From the NCBI GenBank assembly GCA_930367215.1, contig OV884059.1, positions 152,518,511-152,582,510 of the forward strand: a DNA stretch of 64,000 nucleotides, written 5' to 3'. Every line of letters starts with the position of its first letter. Within the stretch, counting starts at the first letter, position 1. This DNA is from Pollenia angustigena (lineage: Eukaryota; Arthropoda; Insecta; Diptera; Polleniidae). A model generated the notes under the pieces. It was not told the DNA's origin, searched no databases, and saw only the letters and a list, made by a program, of their open reading frames with translations. This document shows, in pieces, positions 1 through 10,659 of the stretch. Both the position numbers and the translations under genes were made by a program.

Positions 1-2
1 TA

Positions 3-439
3 GTACTCTGTTCAAATGTTGAGCAACATTCATTATTCCACACGAAAATTTTGACATTTATCAATGTGACCAATCTTGCGAGCTTGTACAATTTTACGTT
101 TTTATTCCTTCAAAGTATCAAAGTTATCAAAATTATTTTTTTTAATAAAAAAAAAAGTAAATATGGATAAAAAACTGTTACCGGTTGTGTTATTTTAATT
201 TTTTATTTCTTATTTAATATTAAGTTCATACTTTTTAGCTTTTGCTTAAAATTCCACGTGAAATAAATGCAGCTTACATTATTTCGCAGTTGTAAAAAAA
301 TTTTGCCAAAAAACATTTCGGAACTTTTTCACAAAATAAACAGAGTACAACTCTATCAACATTATTTCATAGATATTCCGCACAAGTTTTTTTCATATGC
401 ATTTTGACAGCATTTCACGTGAAATGTTGAACAGAGTAC
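3..439. mobile_element. Small TIR DNA element (MITE), about 437 bp
   Basis: GTACTCTGTTCAA at 3-15 is repeated exactly inverted at 427-439. CACGTGAAAT words occur just inside the right end and again near 254. There is no coding capacity. The target duplication cannot be judged because the left flank is cut by the window edge. Confidence 0.6.
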
Positions 440-623
440 CAGGCTTTAAGGTGGATTAATCCATGCGTTCCCAACAATATTTTTGTCCGGAGGATAATTT
501 TTTTTACTGGAAGTGTTCTGCAGAACGATTCACCCATTTTGAAAATTCTTCCGGAAAAACAAAGCAATATTTTTACAGATATTAAAAATTATAAAAAATT
601 TCGACATAACAAGTAAACCGCTT

Positions 624-1182
624 AGCGTGCGTACTGAGTGGCCGCTTGTTGCCGAGCCGATCCGACTGACGCTTATTGCGAGAAAACTGGTACTATACAA
701 GTTAGTACAAATATGCGCGAACATGTCATAGTGGGCGCCCAGCTGGTCAGAGCGCAAAGCTGATTGAATGCGAGAAAACAGTTCCAAAGCGTATTTCAGC
801 GCCGAAAACATTGTTTATGTTATGTTGTAATGATTTCAACTTGTTCAAAATTAAAAACAAAAATTTAAGAAAAAGTAAATAAAATATGCAATCAAAACAT
901 TAAACAAATAACAAAAATTAAAAAATAAAATAAAAATTAAACAAAAAAATAAAAATTAAATAAAATTGTAACAATTATAAATAAATTAAAAAAAACTTAT
1001 AAACTAAATTAAAAAAAAATTAAATAAAAATTTCGAATGAACAACAAACATACATAAAACACAAATAATAGATAAAATATCAGCGCTGATTCTCGCATCC
1101 ACTATGCACATTCAAACCTGCTTCTCGCAATAAGCGTCAGTCGGCTCGGCTAGGCAACATGCGGCCACTCTGTACGCACCCT
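624..1182. mobile_element. Fold-back DNA element with long terminal inverted repeats
   Basis: The sequence from about 624 to 684 (GCGTGCGTACTGAGTGGCCG...) recurs inverted at 1122-1182 with a few mismatches. A second inverted block (CATAGTGG...GCGAGAA) lies inside at about 727-775 and 1081-1107, so each arm is 100-160 bp with indels. The arms are GC-rich, while the centre is almost pure A/T (AAATTAAA words). No open frame. The class is unclear and no obvious target duplication was found. Confidence 0.65.
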
Positions 1183-2035
1183 GATTATGAAATATTTTCT
1201 AAAAGTGTGTGTTAAGGAAAATGGACGATAAATGGAAAATTATTTTATTCAAGATTATTTTTTTTTTATTTAATTATTCAGATTATTTTTTTTTTTTATT
1301 TAATTATTCAGCAAAAAAAATAATCATTTAAAACTTTTATGTACGAATTGAAAAAAAGTGGCAACTCAGTTCATTTTGTTCTGAACAAAAATTAAACCAA
1401 TTCAAGAAAAAAATTGTCGAAAAAACAATTTCTCTATCCCTCAGAATTAAGACGCCTCAATATAAAAAAAATTTTGTCCGTACAAAAATATTGCTCGGAA
1501 CGCATGGGTGAATCGAGCTTTAATGCCTCGGAAATCTATAATAATTTATCGACAAAAAATATTGCTTATCGATTATACCTACACCATAATCAATATCAAT
1601 AATCGTGCGATATTGATAAAAAATTTCGGAATATTTCCAACACGGATTTTCTCGAACAATCGCATTCTGGACGTCAAATTTTGTTTTTTTTTTAAGGTCT
1701 CACTTCGTAAAAATTGCTTTAAGGTTTTCATTGTGCAATTTTTATCGCAGCAACTTTTTGTGTGCGACCGCACTTAAATACATTTTTCGTCAAATGAAAG
1801 AACAGAGAATAAATAAGCGAACAAAGCGAATCGAAGAGTATGAAATGGGAATTTAGCACATTTAAACGAAACCTTGTTAATTAATTTTTTGAATCCCAAA
1901 AAAAGCTTTGGTAACTAATATGTATGTGGCAGTGTAAATAAAACTGAACTGGCAAATAAAGTAATTTGTTTTTATTTTGGTTTTTTCTTTAACCACAACA
2001 AAGTTGACAAAAAATCAACCAGTTGTAGTCGGGAC
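1183..2035. other. Unassigned AT-rich DNA with a short tandem repeat
   Basis: Holds a two-copy tandem repeat of about 29 bases (GATTATTTTTTT...ATTTAATTATTCA) at 1253-1311. Otherwise I see no gene, inverted repeat or match elsewhere in the window. Confidence 0.4.
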
Positions 2036-2130
2036 CAGTGTTCGAAAATAAACAGTACATTATTTAGCGTTCGGCTCACACACCGAAGAACGATATCTAT
2101 TTTTTAGTGTTTGTGTAAACATACACAAAC
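2036..2130 (+). mobile_element. 5' fragment of the same hAT family as 10,660-11,299
   Basis: Starts CAGTGTTCGAAAATAAACAG and continues TATTTAGCGTTCGG...ACGATATCT...TTTAGTGTTTGTGTA. This matches the left end of the complete element at 10,660 over about 90 bases. The remainder is missing. Confidence 0.6.
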
Positions 2131-2197
2131 CTTTTTTTTTTAATAATATGAGGAACTTTGGGCCCCACCCGGCACGGCTAGGCACCGTCGGATTGAC
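2097..2197 (-). other. GC-rich patch behind a 3' splice acceptor, in phase with the 4693-4836 exon
   Basis: On the minus strand the sequence CTAATTTTTCAG ends at 2198 and looks like a splice acceptor. The following GC-rich bases read VNPTVPSRAGWGPKFL in phase 0, the phase left open by the donor at 4692. The frame then runs into AT-rich DNA and a partial hAT end (2036-2130) before a stop. It could be a rare terminal exon or a relic of an unrelated repeat; there is no donor that would let it be an internal exon. Confidence 0.15.
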
Positions 2198-2796
2198 CTG
2201 AAAAATTAGATCATGATTTCTTACACCAAACCTCATATTTTAAGCAGCGCAAACAATTAAATTAAAAAAAATAAATCCCATACAAGATGCGACCAGTCTA
2301 ATGCATATATAAAGTCAACTCATTACTAGTGGTTTAGCGCATATGCCTAAAAGCTTTCGACATACGGACGAACTTAGAAGTTAATAGCATTTTATTGAAA
2401 GTGGAAATTATTATTTTGTGCCGCATACGCCACTTTTCATAATTTATTTAAAAAATTAGCTTTTTGTACAGCATGCGTATACTTATGCTTATTGTAACAA
2501 ATTTGGTCAATCGAAACTTCATTGGTACACAGGTACAATTCACCCCTTTTTGGTACAATTTAAAAAAAAATACCCACGAAGTTTTATCACTTCTTTGAGG
2601 TGGATTAACTCACTTTTCTTTTCAATAGTGGTTTCAGTATTAGGCTTGCAAAAGTGCAAATGCAAAATAATAAAATTTTAAATAACAATCGTGACCAGAA
2701 CTGCCAAAATTTGTATTATTGTTAATTAATATTCGGATATTATACTAACATATAAAGTACATACAAACATAAGTAAATGTACTCGTATAAGCCTAA

Positions 2797-3067
2797 AGGC
2801 CCAACCACAATGTGATTAAGTTGGCTTAAGCGAATGAGCGAATACATGTTAATTATATGAAGCAAACCATTTTCAACTTAAGGCAACTTTTTGCTAAGCT
2901 TAATGAAACTGTCATTTCCTTAAGCAAGGTGCGAATCTAATCGCACATTCCGTACGGAATCAAATGTTTTTTTTATTTTGGTTTTGTTTTCTTTAATACA
3001 TTTGAGAGACTTTTTGTTAATATTTGACAGTAGGTTAAGCAAGACTATGCATATTATGGTTGAGCCT
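2797..3067. mobile_element. PIF/Harbinger-type MITE with TAA target duplication
   Basis: Ends AGGCCCAACCACAATGTG and (inverted) AGGCTCAACCATAATATG, flanked by TAA at 2794-2796 and 3068-3070. The sister hAT copy near 40,380-40,400 lacks this block: there GCC runs straight into GGATTAATCAAGTGTCTCC. That is a good empty site. 3-bp TWA duplications are the hallmark of PIF/Harbinger elements. Confidence 0.65.
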
Positions 3068-3178
3068 TAAGATTAAGTGTCTCCAAATCGCCACTTTAGT
3101 CGCTTGTCAACCAACTGTCTACATTTTTGTCTACCTTTAAGAAAAAAGAGAAATAGACATATTATTGCTTCTTCTTAA

Positions 3179-3634
3179 TTTTTATACCCACATCACAATA
3201 GTGGAGAGGATATTATGTTATTGTGCTGATGTGTGTAACACTACAAAATAATACTTTCTGCGTCGATTTAACGATGACCCTCCGTCCGGCTGGCTGGCAG
3301 GTTGTCTTTCCATGTAACCTTGTGCGTAAAGTAAAGGTCGCAATTTTAAAGGTAATTCGATGAAATTTTGAACATATTTTTCAATTCGTAAGGATAAAGC
3401 CCACTAAAAATGGTGAGAATCAGTCTATAATTTCACATGTCCCCATACAAACTTCTTTCCGGAATAGTGTTATTGCATATAACCCATCCTATTACTCATT
3501 TAGATTAAATTTAATTTTGTTCTGGCGGGTCCATGATTGCCTATGAGTCTCACTCTCGAAAAATTGTCTATAAATACTGTGGTGTAGAGTATAAAATGCT
3601 CGGGCTTGACGGACTATAATTTCTTACTTGTTTT
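3179..3634 (+). repeat. DINE-1/mini-me-like dispersed repeat, family A
   Basis: Begins TTTTTATACCCACATCACAA, continues ...GTGCTGATGTGTGTAACAC..., a GTCCGGCTGGCTGGCAG proto-microsatellite and AATCAGTC..., and ends TCGGGCTTGACGGACTATAAT...CTTACTTGTTTT. The same head and tail recur at 21,225, 23,387, 39,485, 41,270, 44,829, 49,305 and 58,850. The layout (GTCY-like patch, T(A)CCC head, CTTACTTG tail) is like the Helitron-related DINE-1/mini-me repeats of flies; the exact family name is inferred. Confidence 0.6.
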
Positions 3635-4060
3635 GTTTTTGTTTATAATAAATAAAAAAGTGTTATAAATGGTTACTGCATATGTATGCTGTTTTATTTT
3701 ATAGCGAAATTATGGTACAATTTATGTCAATTTGGTACAATTATGCCATTGAGACGGTACAATTTAAGAATTGTCAGATCCCAACAGTGATACTTACTGC
3801 TTTGAATTGAGTTGTTGACATTTTATTTTGCTTTTGCTCTAACTACTTTTGCTCCTACGGCAATGAAGCGCGAAGAAGGATTGAAATTTATTTTCTCGTT
3901 GTCATTTTGTACGTTGATATGGAACAAAATTAACGATTTATATCTCAAAAACCATACAAAGTTTTATGAAACAAGTTTTGGATTCAGAAAGGGGGTGTTC
4001 AAAATGTATATACCTCATAACTCAATTTTTTTTTTTAAATAGTCGATAGGTCAAACCAAT

Positions 4061-4690
4061 AATATGCTGACGATATATAAATTGTACATTGATTTAAAAT
4101 AGAAAAGTGTTTTGAGATTAGTATTATTAATACTCGACTTAAATGTATTTTGTATTTGAAATACTCGACTTAAATGTTTTTTCGAATTCAAATACATTAA
4201 TGCATTTCTTCTGTCCAACCCTGCAAGCAAGACGTTAAAGGGTTAAATACATCAAGGCATATATTTTGTTCCACCCTGCACATGATACCCTCGCCATCAA
4301 TTGTGGTATGGGTACAATTAACAAATCAACAATCAACGCAATTAATTACTTCAAATCTAATATTTTGACTAAAATTTTAGTTGAATTAAAACTTTGTTCG
4401 TTTATTATTAAACAAATTTTACTTCATTCTTAAAGCCGAAGCAAAGAGGAAACTTTTCTTTAATAATGCTTAAATTTATAAACTTTGCAAAGATTATTTT
4501 TCTGTGTGCATTTAAACAAATATTTTATTAATAACTATATCTAAATAAAGCTGATAAGAGACTTGCGATTGTAAAATTGTAAAATAATCATAATAAAAAT
4601 ATCGCATACAAAATTATGACGTGTGATAAAATTTAAACATGAATAAATTATTATAATAAAAGATAAAACTATCAATTCTTATTGTTACTC
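4061..4690. other. AT-rich DNA, nothing recognised
   Basis: No gene and no repeat shared with the rest of the window was seen here. In part it must be intron of the 4693-4836 gene. Confidence 0.4.
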
Positions 4691-4692
4691 AC

Positions 4693-4836
4693 CATTACCG
4701 GTAATTCCTTGATAGTTGTGGATCGTTGGGCCGTGGGTGAAGGGGATTTATCGCCTTTTGTATAGAAAACTTGGGAAATGCTGCGGAAGAGTGTGCGAAC
4801 ACCGGCCGAATCGTAAAAAGCATCGTTGGTAGTCAT
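4693..4836 (-). CDS. First coding exon of an unidentified host gene (48 codons)
   Basis: Read on the minus strand, an ATG at 4836-4834 follows an A-rich leader with A at -3. It opens a 48-codon frame beginning MTTNDAFYDSAGVRTLFR and ending KELPVM, then ATG|GTGAGTAACAAT, a near-consensus 5' splice donor at 4692-4691. The intron phase is 0. GC content is close to 50%, far above the surrounding roughly 30%, and codons are ordinary, as expected of a conserved coding exon and unlike the neighbouring AT-rich chance frames. The peptide is rich in Ser/Thr/Pro near its end (KSPSPTAQRSTT) and has no signal peptide or membrane segment, so it looks like a cytoplasmic N-terminus. I do not recognise the protein. 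The rest of the gene must lie to the left, beyond or near the window edge, implying a first intron of at least several kb filled with transposons. Confidence 0.72.
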
Positions 4837-5465
4837 TTTTTTTTTTAATTATTATTCAAATCTTTTAAAAAATTTACATAAATTCAAACATTTGGAAAAC
4901 TATTGGCTTTTAGATTTTTCAGATTTACACTGGCATAATTTTTTTTTTTTAATTATTGGCTTAAGAATTTTCAAATTTCAAATTAACTTCAATTTAACTT
5001 GCTTTAATATTGAAGACTTTTTTAACTGTCATTTTTCTTTTATATCTAATAAATACACACCCACTTTTAATGCAAATTATGGCCAAGTTTGCAATAATCA
5101 CTTTGCTAAAAAAACGACTTTTTCGTTATTTAATATTTTCTTTTCTTTTTAATTTATTATAATTATTTGTTGTTATTTCTTAACTTATTTGCAATTTCTT
5201 CTTTTTTTTAATATTTCATATTATTTTAAATATTTTTTAGTTATTCCTTGTTTAACCATCAATTAGTCGTGTGTTACTATTTGTATTTATGGATTTTTAT
5301 TTTTACACTAGTTAAACAAAATTAAATAACTTATTTTTGTTCTTCCTTTTTCAATTAAATTTATTGTATTTGTTTGTTTCTATTTCTGTTCTTGTTGTTT
5401 GTTATCATCGTAGTTTTTTCTTCTTCTTCGCATGAAACCACTTCAAAATAAAAGAAAAAAAAAAA
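4837..5465 (-). promoter_or_regulatory. Probable A-rich 5' leader of the 4693-4836 gene
   Basis: Immediately upstream (minus sense) of the start codon lie about 600 bases that are A-rich on the minus strand and contain AACAACAA/AACAAGAAC-type runs typical of long dipteran leaders. No repeat family in the window matches it, and no pyrimidine tract plus CAG precedes the ATG, so the ATG exon and leader are probably contiguous. Upstream ATGs are present. I see no convincing TATA box or initiator; the start of transcription is a guess, perhaps near 5460-5560 where composition becomes more mixed. Confidence 0.35.
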
Positions 5466-6161
5466 CAATTGAACACCTTCAACACATTTTCAACCTGTCA
5501 GTGTGTTGCAGACGGAGGTAGCGGTGATTGTACCTTAAAGAACAGTTTCTGATTGTCGATGAGTTAGTTTTAGCGAAAGAAGAATAATTATAGTATTTTT
5601 GCCTAACATTCACCCTACATGTTGTAGTTTGCGAAGATTTTGCCTGGTCTACTACTAATGATATGAAGCTTGTGCTTATGAGTCATAAATGCTAAAAAAA
5701 ATCAGCTGAATATCAATAGCACGGACACAGTTTCGTTAGCAGACCAAATGTCACTCTTGACTATAGGCAAAAAGGCCTTAATCCCGTACCTTGAAGAACT
5801 TTCTACCCTCGATTTAAGAATAAACAAAAAAGACACACATTATGCTCAAAGTGTCCTCACCAACATGCAGCTTAGAGTTTATAAAGTTCTGCAAGCTACT
5901 TCAATGGGTAAAGAACTCCGGTTAGCTGCAAACTTTTGGAGCTCTGAGCCCAGAAAAACCTGAAGCATTTGCTGTACCGGTGCTTTAATCCCAAAAGATA
6001 CATGTTCCCCACGGAAAAACATATACTCTACAGATGGGTTCTTTATTATCGTGCGTATCTTGCACTTCATACCATACTTTCGGTGATGCTCTTAACACGC
6101 GGTAAACACAATGCTTCTGGCAATACTTCCAAACGTAACAGCAAGTCTACCTTAACTTGGT
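5466..6161. other. Moderate-GC stretch without an assignable gene
   Basis: Bases about 5748-6180 are less AT-rich than their surroundings and carry broken frames of 60-80 codons on both strands. None is long enough or patterned enough to name. A decayed transposon or gene fragment is possible. Confidence 0.25.
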
Positions 6162-6359
6162 GGCCACACGATCAAGATAATAACAATAATAAGATTATTT
6201 ATTTATTTATTGAATAGCAGAATTTTAAATTTGTTATGACTAAAATGTATAATTGCACAGAATTGGCCGAGCCTTATATCTAAAGTATTATTATGAAATA
6301 TATTAATCTAAGAATAGTCAGTTTAAATTATTATTTGGACTGAAGGCCACACGATCAAG
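6162..6359 (-). mobile_element. Candidate retroposed insertion with 15-bp target duplication
   Basis: GGCCACACGATCAAG occurs at 6162-6176 and again at 6345-6359. The 168 bases between them end, on the minus strand, in AATAAATAAATAAATAATC, an A-rich tail next to one copy of the duplication. That is the arrangement expected of a short LINE 3' end or SINE inserted on the minus strand. The insert itself is not recognised. Confidence 0.5.
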
Positions 6360-6655
6360 TTTTGCCTTTCAATTCCTTTCAATTTGCAATACACTCTCAT
6401 TTTTTTACTAACACACTCACACTTTTTAAATTGACCACGAGATGGCTTTCAATTTCACCTTTCCATTTGTTTGGCAATTTACTTTCAATTTAACAGCTGA
6501 GTACACGTTTGTCTCTGTTGTTGTTGACATCTTGGAAGTAAATTGCTCACAAATTGAGTGCAGCCTACGTCACAGCTTTCAATTTATGTAAATTATGACA
6601 AGCAGTATATGTAAAAGACTATCAAGAACAACTTGAACGTGTGGCCGCAGGGTAA

Positions 6656-6815
6656 AGCTCAAATTAGATTTCATATAAACATAATGCCACAGCCGTAACG
6701 GCGAATTTAGGAACCAAAATTGAATTGGTTTGTATGGTATGTTTATGTCGTTTTGGTAATACAGAGGTGATGGTAATACAATTTTGTTATGGTTATGTCA
6801 CGTCTTATTTGAGTT
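6656..6815 (+). mobile_element. 160-bp PIF/Harbinger-type MITE, copy 1
   Basis: Inverted ends AGCTCAAATTAGA and AACTCAAATAAGACGTGAC (minus), flanked by TAA at 6653-6655 and 6816-6818. A second copy of identical length lies inverted at 38,287-38,446 and shares AACATAATGCCACAG and GGTATGTTTATGTCG. Confidence 0.7.
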
Positions 6816-7075
6816 TAAATACCAGCATCAAGTCAAGCATTTAGGCAAGACTCACCCTCAGTCAGAAGCAGAAACTAATGAAATCTCCTGCCGTTCTTTT
6901 AATGCATATCTCCACTGAAATCTAGTTCTCATGAATATTTAGGTTAAAACTGCAACCCACAACTATCGTAAATATGTCCTAGGGATAGTCTAGAGCTTGG
7001 CTTAATGTGTTATATTTTATTTATTTATTTATTTTTTGCATTTTAGAATATTGTAGTTCTCATTTGACCCGTTTC

Positions 7076-7231
7076 AGACTCGGCAAGTTTTTTGCGCAAG
7101 CCTCTTGCGCAACTCTTGGCTTGCAGATGTCGGCGTTAAGGCCGGGTTAAGGGAAACAAGTTAAGTACTACAGACTTTGTTGTGCTCGCCTAGTGACTTG
7201 CGCAATTAACTTGCCGAGTCTGGAAGGGGTC
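7076..7231. mobile_element. 156-bp TIR MITE
   Basis: GACCCGTTTCAGACTCGGCA at 7076 recurs inverted at the right end as GACCCCTTCCAGACTCGGCA. The inner arms also pair (CTTGCGCAA). It is GC-richer than its flanks. Target duplication unclear; a Harbinger-like TIR start is a guess. Confidence 0.6.
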
Positions 7232-7889
7232 TTATAGACGACCATTATCGGCACTTTGGTTTTTCATTGTTTCTTGTTACGATTTCAACAAATTAATTTC
7301 GCAAGTTTTTTAATTCTTTGTTGTATTTTTTTTGTCATTGCACATACATTTTTAATTATATTTAATTGATAAAAGGTTTGCATTGGTCGAACCCTCTTTG
7401 ATTTTTATGCTTTAAAAAAAAGAATAGACACCCTACTAACTACTTCGAAACGTAACGAATCTGTCATTTGTTTACAACAGAACGAAATTTTGACTCTCGT
7501 CATGCGTTTTTCGTTTTAATGTAAATTTTGTTTATATGTACAGCATTTTAACAATGTATGTATATCAAATTTATTTTAAAAATATAAAATTAAAAAAAAT
7601 GGCCAAAAACATGAATATAGCGAAAAATCGGATTTTCAACCTTTTTCTCAAAGAAGGAACAAGATATCGTAAAGGTTAAATATTTATTTTAAAGGTTATT
7701 GGTAGGCCTTCCTTGATTTGACTATAAATTAAAAACTTTCTATCAGACATGGCTACGAAATCGAATTTTAGTGAAATTAAAATTGAACAAATTCAAAAAA
7801 TCGATATTGTGTTTAAAATTCATAAAAATATTGCCATTTATATACCTTGTATTTTGAATACCACTTCAATTTACGAGAAATACTCTTAC
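7232..7889. other. AT-rich DNA, nothing recognised
   Basis: No open frame, inverted repeat or repeat shared with other parts of the window was seen. Confidence 0.35.
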
Positions 7890-7890
7890 G

Positions 7891-8015
7891 GGTCGATTAC
7901 GGATGAAGACTAAACTGAAGCTGGGTTGCCAGATATAAAAAAAATTTTGTATTAGGCGTTGCCTATTCCGCTGCTGGCAACTAAACTTCAGTTCTGTTAC
8001 TATCCGTAATCGACC
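7891..8015. mobile_element. 125-bp TIR MITE
   Basis: GGTCGATTACGGAT at 7891 is inverted at 8002-8015 (ATCCGTAATCGACC). The arms extend inward through CTGAAG...TTGCCAG / CTGGCAA...CTTCAG. It is a near-complete hairpin with a short AT loop. Confidence 0.6.
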
Positions 8016-8577
8016 GATGTTGTTGACCCCATAATGTTAACGGTATCTGATTCGCCATAAATTATTTTAAGCGTAGGGTATAGTTAAGCCATTTAATGTT
8101 CATTATTTAATTTTACAATTTAATTGATTTTATTCTTTTTTTAATATTATCAAGTAGTTTTTTTGTTTTTTTTTTTTTTTTTTTTTTTTTTGTTATAAAA
8201 ATTATTTCTTACTCATCATACCGTAACACAAATTCACATGTATACAAAAACTCACATATGGATATAATTAATTAACAGAGATGTTCCATTGAGTACAAAA
8301 GTACTTTTGGGACACACTTTATATCAAAGTTGATTATTAATTCTTTGTACTTTGAGATCTACATACCTACAAACACGCATTATTATTAAACATTTCAAAA
8401 ACTTCAGAATAAAAATGTTGTTTGTATTCAAAAGTGTTAGCATATGAGAAGATGGAATAAATTGGTAACGGCAAACTCAATTGTTTTTAAAGTGTGTATT
8501 TATTCTAAGAAGAACTTCTTATAACTCATACTGTACATTGCTGGGAATTTTGGTTTTGGTTGTAGCTACACGCAGAG
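8016..8577. other. AT-rich DNA with a long poly-T tract
   Basis: Contains an approximately 30-base T run at 8160-8191. Nothing else recognised. Confidence 0.4.
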
Positions 8578-8785
8578 AAAAAACATGTTTAAATATGGTC
8601 ACCTCCAACAATACTATGTTTGAAGAAAATGTTCACCATGTAATGTTTAATTTAACCATATTTGTGTCACCGACAACCATATTATGGTTAAATTAGTCCC
8701 CTATCAAGAAGCCACAACCATATTATGGTTGCCTCTAAACATTGTATATGACAATTATTTGTTTTTAAGTTAATTTAAATTTAAC
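8578..8785 (+). repeat. Left part of the AACCATATTATGGTT fold-back repeat family
   Basis: Starts ACACGCAGAGAAAAAACATG and contains several copies of the palindrome AACCATATTATGGTT joined by GCCTCTAAACAT. It matches the ends of the 30,806-31,269 element and the host sequence around 43,194-44,175. Confidence 0.6.
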
Positions 8786-8924
8786 CTCCCATAACCTAAC
8801 CAACAGATTTATATTTAAAACATTGATAGATCCCTATTTAGATAGACATATTAGCTATGAATTTTTTCAAAAATGGGATTACAAGAAGGGGGAAAAAAAG
8901 TAGCACACGACGAGTATCCGCTAG

Positions 8925-9274
8925 TCTATATATATAAAACCGTTTTTGCCGTGTATGTGCTCCTAAAACTCAAAAACCGCTGGCCCGATTGCCGCCAAAC
9001 TTGGACAATACATTATTTTAGTCGGGAGCCAGGTCTCTTAAGTTTAATCCCGATAGGTGACGCTGTTGACGTTATATTCATTTTTTTTATTTATTGTACG
9101 ATTTGGTTGAAATACACAAAATATTCACATATTTATTAAACAAAAAAAGTTTCCTGAAAAAATTATGAACTGGTAGATAGCGCTAGGGTCAAGTTAATAA
9201 CAAAATTCTCCAGTATTAAATTTTTTATCTTTATTAAGAAAATCCCGAGAGCAGCGCAGGGACCAAACAGCTAG
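8925..9274 (+). mobile_element. Short non-autonomous Helitron, about 350 bp
   Basis: Starts TCTATATATATAAAAC, almost the same 5' end as the element at 35,351. It ends with a CCC...GGG hairpin (CCCGAGAGCAGCGCAGGG) followed by ACCAAACAG CTAG|T. A 5' TC, a 3' hairpin and CTAG before T with no target duplication are Helitron features. No Rep/helicase is encoded. Confidence 0.55.
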
Positions 9275-9702
9275 TATATTTAAAAAAAAGGACTCGTTCA
9301 ATACAAGGTTTACTTCTTGGTACAGAAAACATATTTTAAACTGTCTCAGCAAGCTCTTGAAAAGGTTTCGAACCACCCGCGTCTTGGTATGAACAAAACT
9401 TTGAACCAATAATGGCGTAAATTTGTACGCACTGCTTGACCAAATCGGTATTGCCATTACACAAATGCCATTTATAAATATGTATTTTTCCCAAAAAATC
9501 CTCTGGGGATTTTCACGAAATTTTTTCCCCAATTGTCAAAAAAAATTGGACAAATCCCCAAAGCTAAGAACACTGCTAACGCACATTGTCAAAAAAGCAT
9601 TAAAATAAATTATATTTAGTACGGTTGTTCGCTTAAGACACATTTCTCTAAATAAGCGGCAAATCACGTATTTGTTTGATTTGTATAAAACAAATCAATC
9701 CC
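9275..9702. other. AT-rich DNA, nothing recognised
   Basis: Short frames only; no shared repeats seen. Confidence 0.35.
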
Positions 9703-9704
9703 TA

Positions 9705-10073
9705 CCCTGCAAATAAAATTGGACCACCTGATCCATTTTGATAAAATGGACTACTCCATGGACTGGTCCGATGTAATGCAAGCATGGACCATGTCATTGT
9801 TAAAAAGTGTTTGTAGTGAGACGACATGTCTTCGTTTTTTAACGACATGCTTTTGTTTTTAAACGACTTCAAAACTAATCCTCTTAAGTATACCATGGAG
9901 TAGTTTTAAAACTACTCCTAAGTGGTCCAAAGGTGGGTTATATGGTCCTCTCCTAGGACATCGTAATGTTTTTTCAGGTTTTTTCCATACGTTTGGGTTA
10001 CTTTTGGACTACTCCTGGTCCCTTGTGGACTACATTTACACGCGTGTTTGGACTGGTCCTATTATTTGCAGGG
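9705..10073. mobile_element. 369-bp TA-flanked MITE (CCCTGCAAATAA ends)
   Basis: CCCTGCAAATAA at 9705 and its inverse TTATTTGCAGGG at the right end sit between TA dinucleotides (9703-9704, 10,074-10,075). GGACTACTCC/GGACCA words recur inside in both orientations. TA duplications fit a Tc1/mariner- or pogo-type mobiliser; no coding. Confidence 0.65.
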
Positions 10074-10106
10074 TAAAAATAAAATAAAAATAAACAACAA
10101 AAATTA

Positions 10107-10417
10107 CAGGCAGTCGTGATTTTTTTGCTCATATCTCTGCCATTAATGGATCGATCTGGCTGGATTTCAATAGCAATTTTAGCGGAGTATATGTGACATA
10201 AATATATAACAACCTACTCCGTATTGTTACTGGGGTCTTCGGAAAATCTATTTCAACATATACACAGACAGACGGATATTGTTTAATCAACTTCGCTTTT
10301 CATAGGGAACTCGAATATACATATATACTTTATAAGGTTTAAGAGCAATATTGTAGATATTACAAACGGATGGACAAACTTATATTTGAATACCCACTTG
10401 AGATGAAGGGTATAAAA
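10107..10417 (+). repeat. DINE-like dispersed repeat, family B (partial)
   Basis: GGCAGTCGTGATTTTTTGC...GGAGTATATGTGACATAAAT...GCTGGGGTCTTCGG-like sequence, a CAGACAGACGGA patch, and an end at GAAGGGTATAAAA. It matches 33,865-34,133 in the same order. Confidence 0.6.
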
Positions 10418-10659
10418 ATCAACTGTCAATTATTTTCCGTACAAAAATTTTTAAAAGATTTTTCCGGTTTGAAGCGATTTTCGCGGAAAATCCTAGTTTT
10501 TTAAATAAACACAAATTGCAAGGCCCTATAATTTAAGGCAAAGACTTTGCAAAGTGAAATGACAAAATTTATGTTTTAAAATTTTTAAAAATTTCAAGAA
10601 TAATTTCCCCAGAAATTTCCGAGAATTTTTTTCCCCGAGTAGAAATCCATTATTTAGTA

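Larger units (their letters stand above)
2487..3789 (-). mobile_element. Non-autonomous hAT element, TTGGTACAATT family, copy 1
   Basis: The right end reads (minus strand) CACTGTTGGGATCTGAC, and the interior carries repeated GGTACAATT words near both ends. It matches the better-preserved copy at 39,371-40,673 along most of its length. The flanks ATACTTAT (2479-2486) and ATACTTAC (3790-3797) are an 8-bp target duplication with one change. The left terminus has lost its first bases. It carries two further insertions (2797-3067 and 3179-3634). No transposase. Confidence 0.65.
2331..4060 (+). repeat. Dispersed repeat, split by a hAT insertion
   Basis: Bases 2331-2486 and 3790-4060 together match one continuous stretch at about 37,225-37,730. 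Shared landmarks in order are GCGCATATGCC, AGCATTTTATTGAAA, CGCATACGCCACTTTT, CGGCAATGAAGCG and ATATATACC. The uninterrupted copy gives the empty site for the insertion between 2486 and 3790. A GGTTTGGCGCATATG-like start and CAAACCAATAATATG-like end hint at inverted ends, so it may itself be an old DNA element. No coding. Confidence 0.55.
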
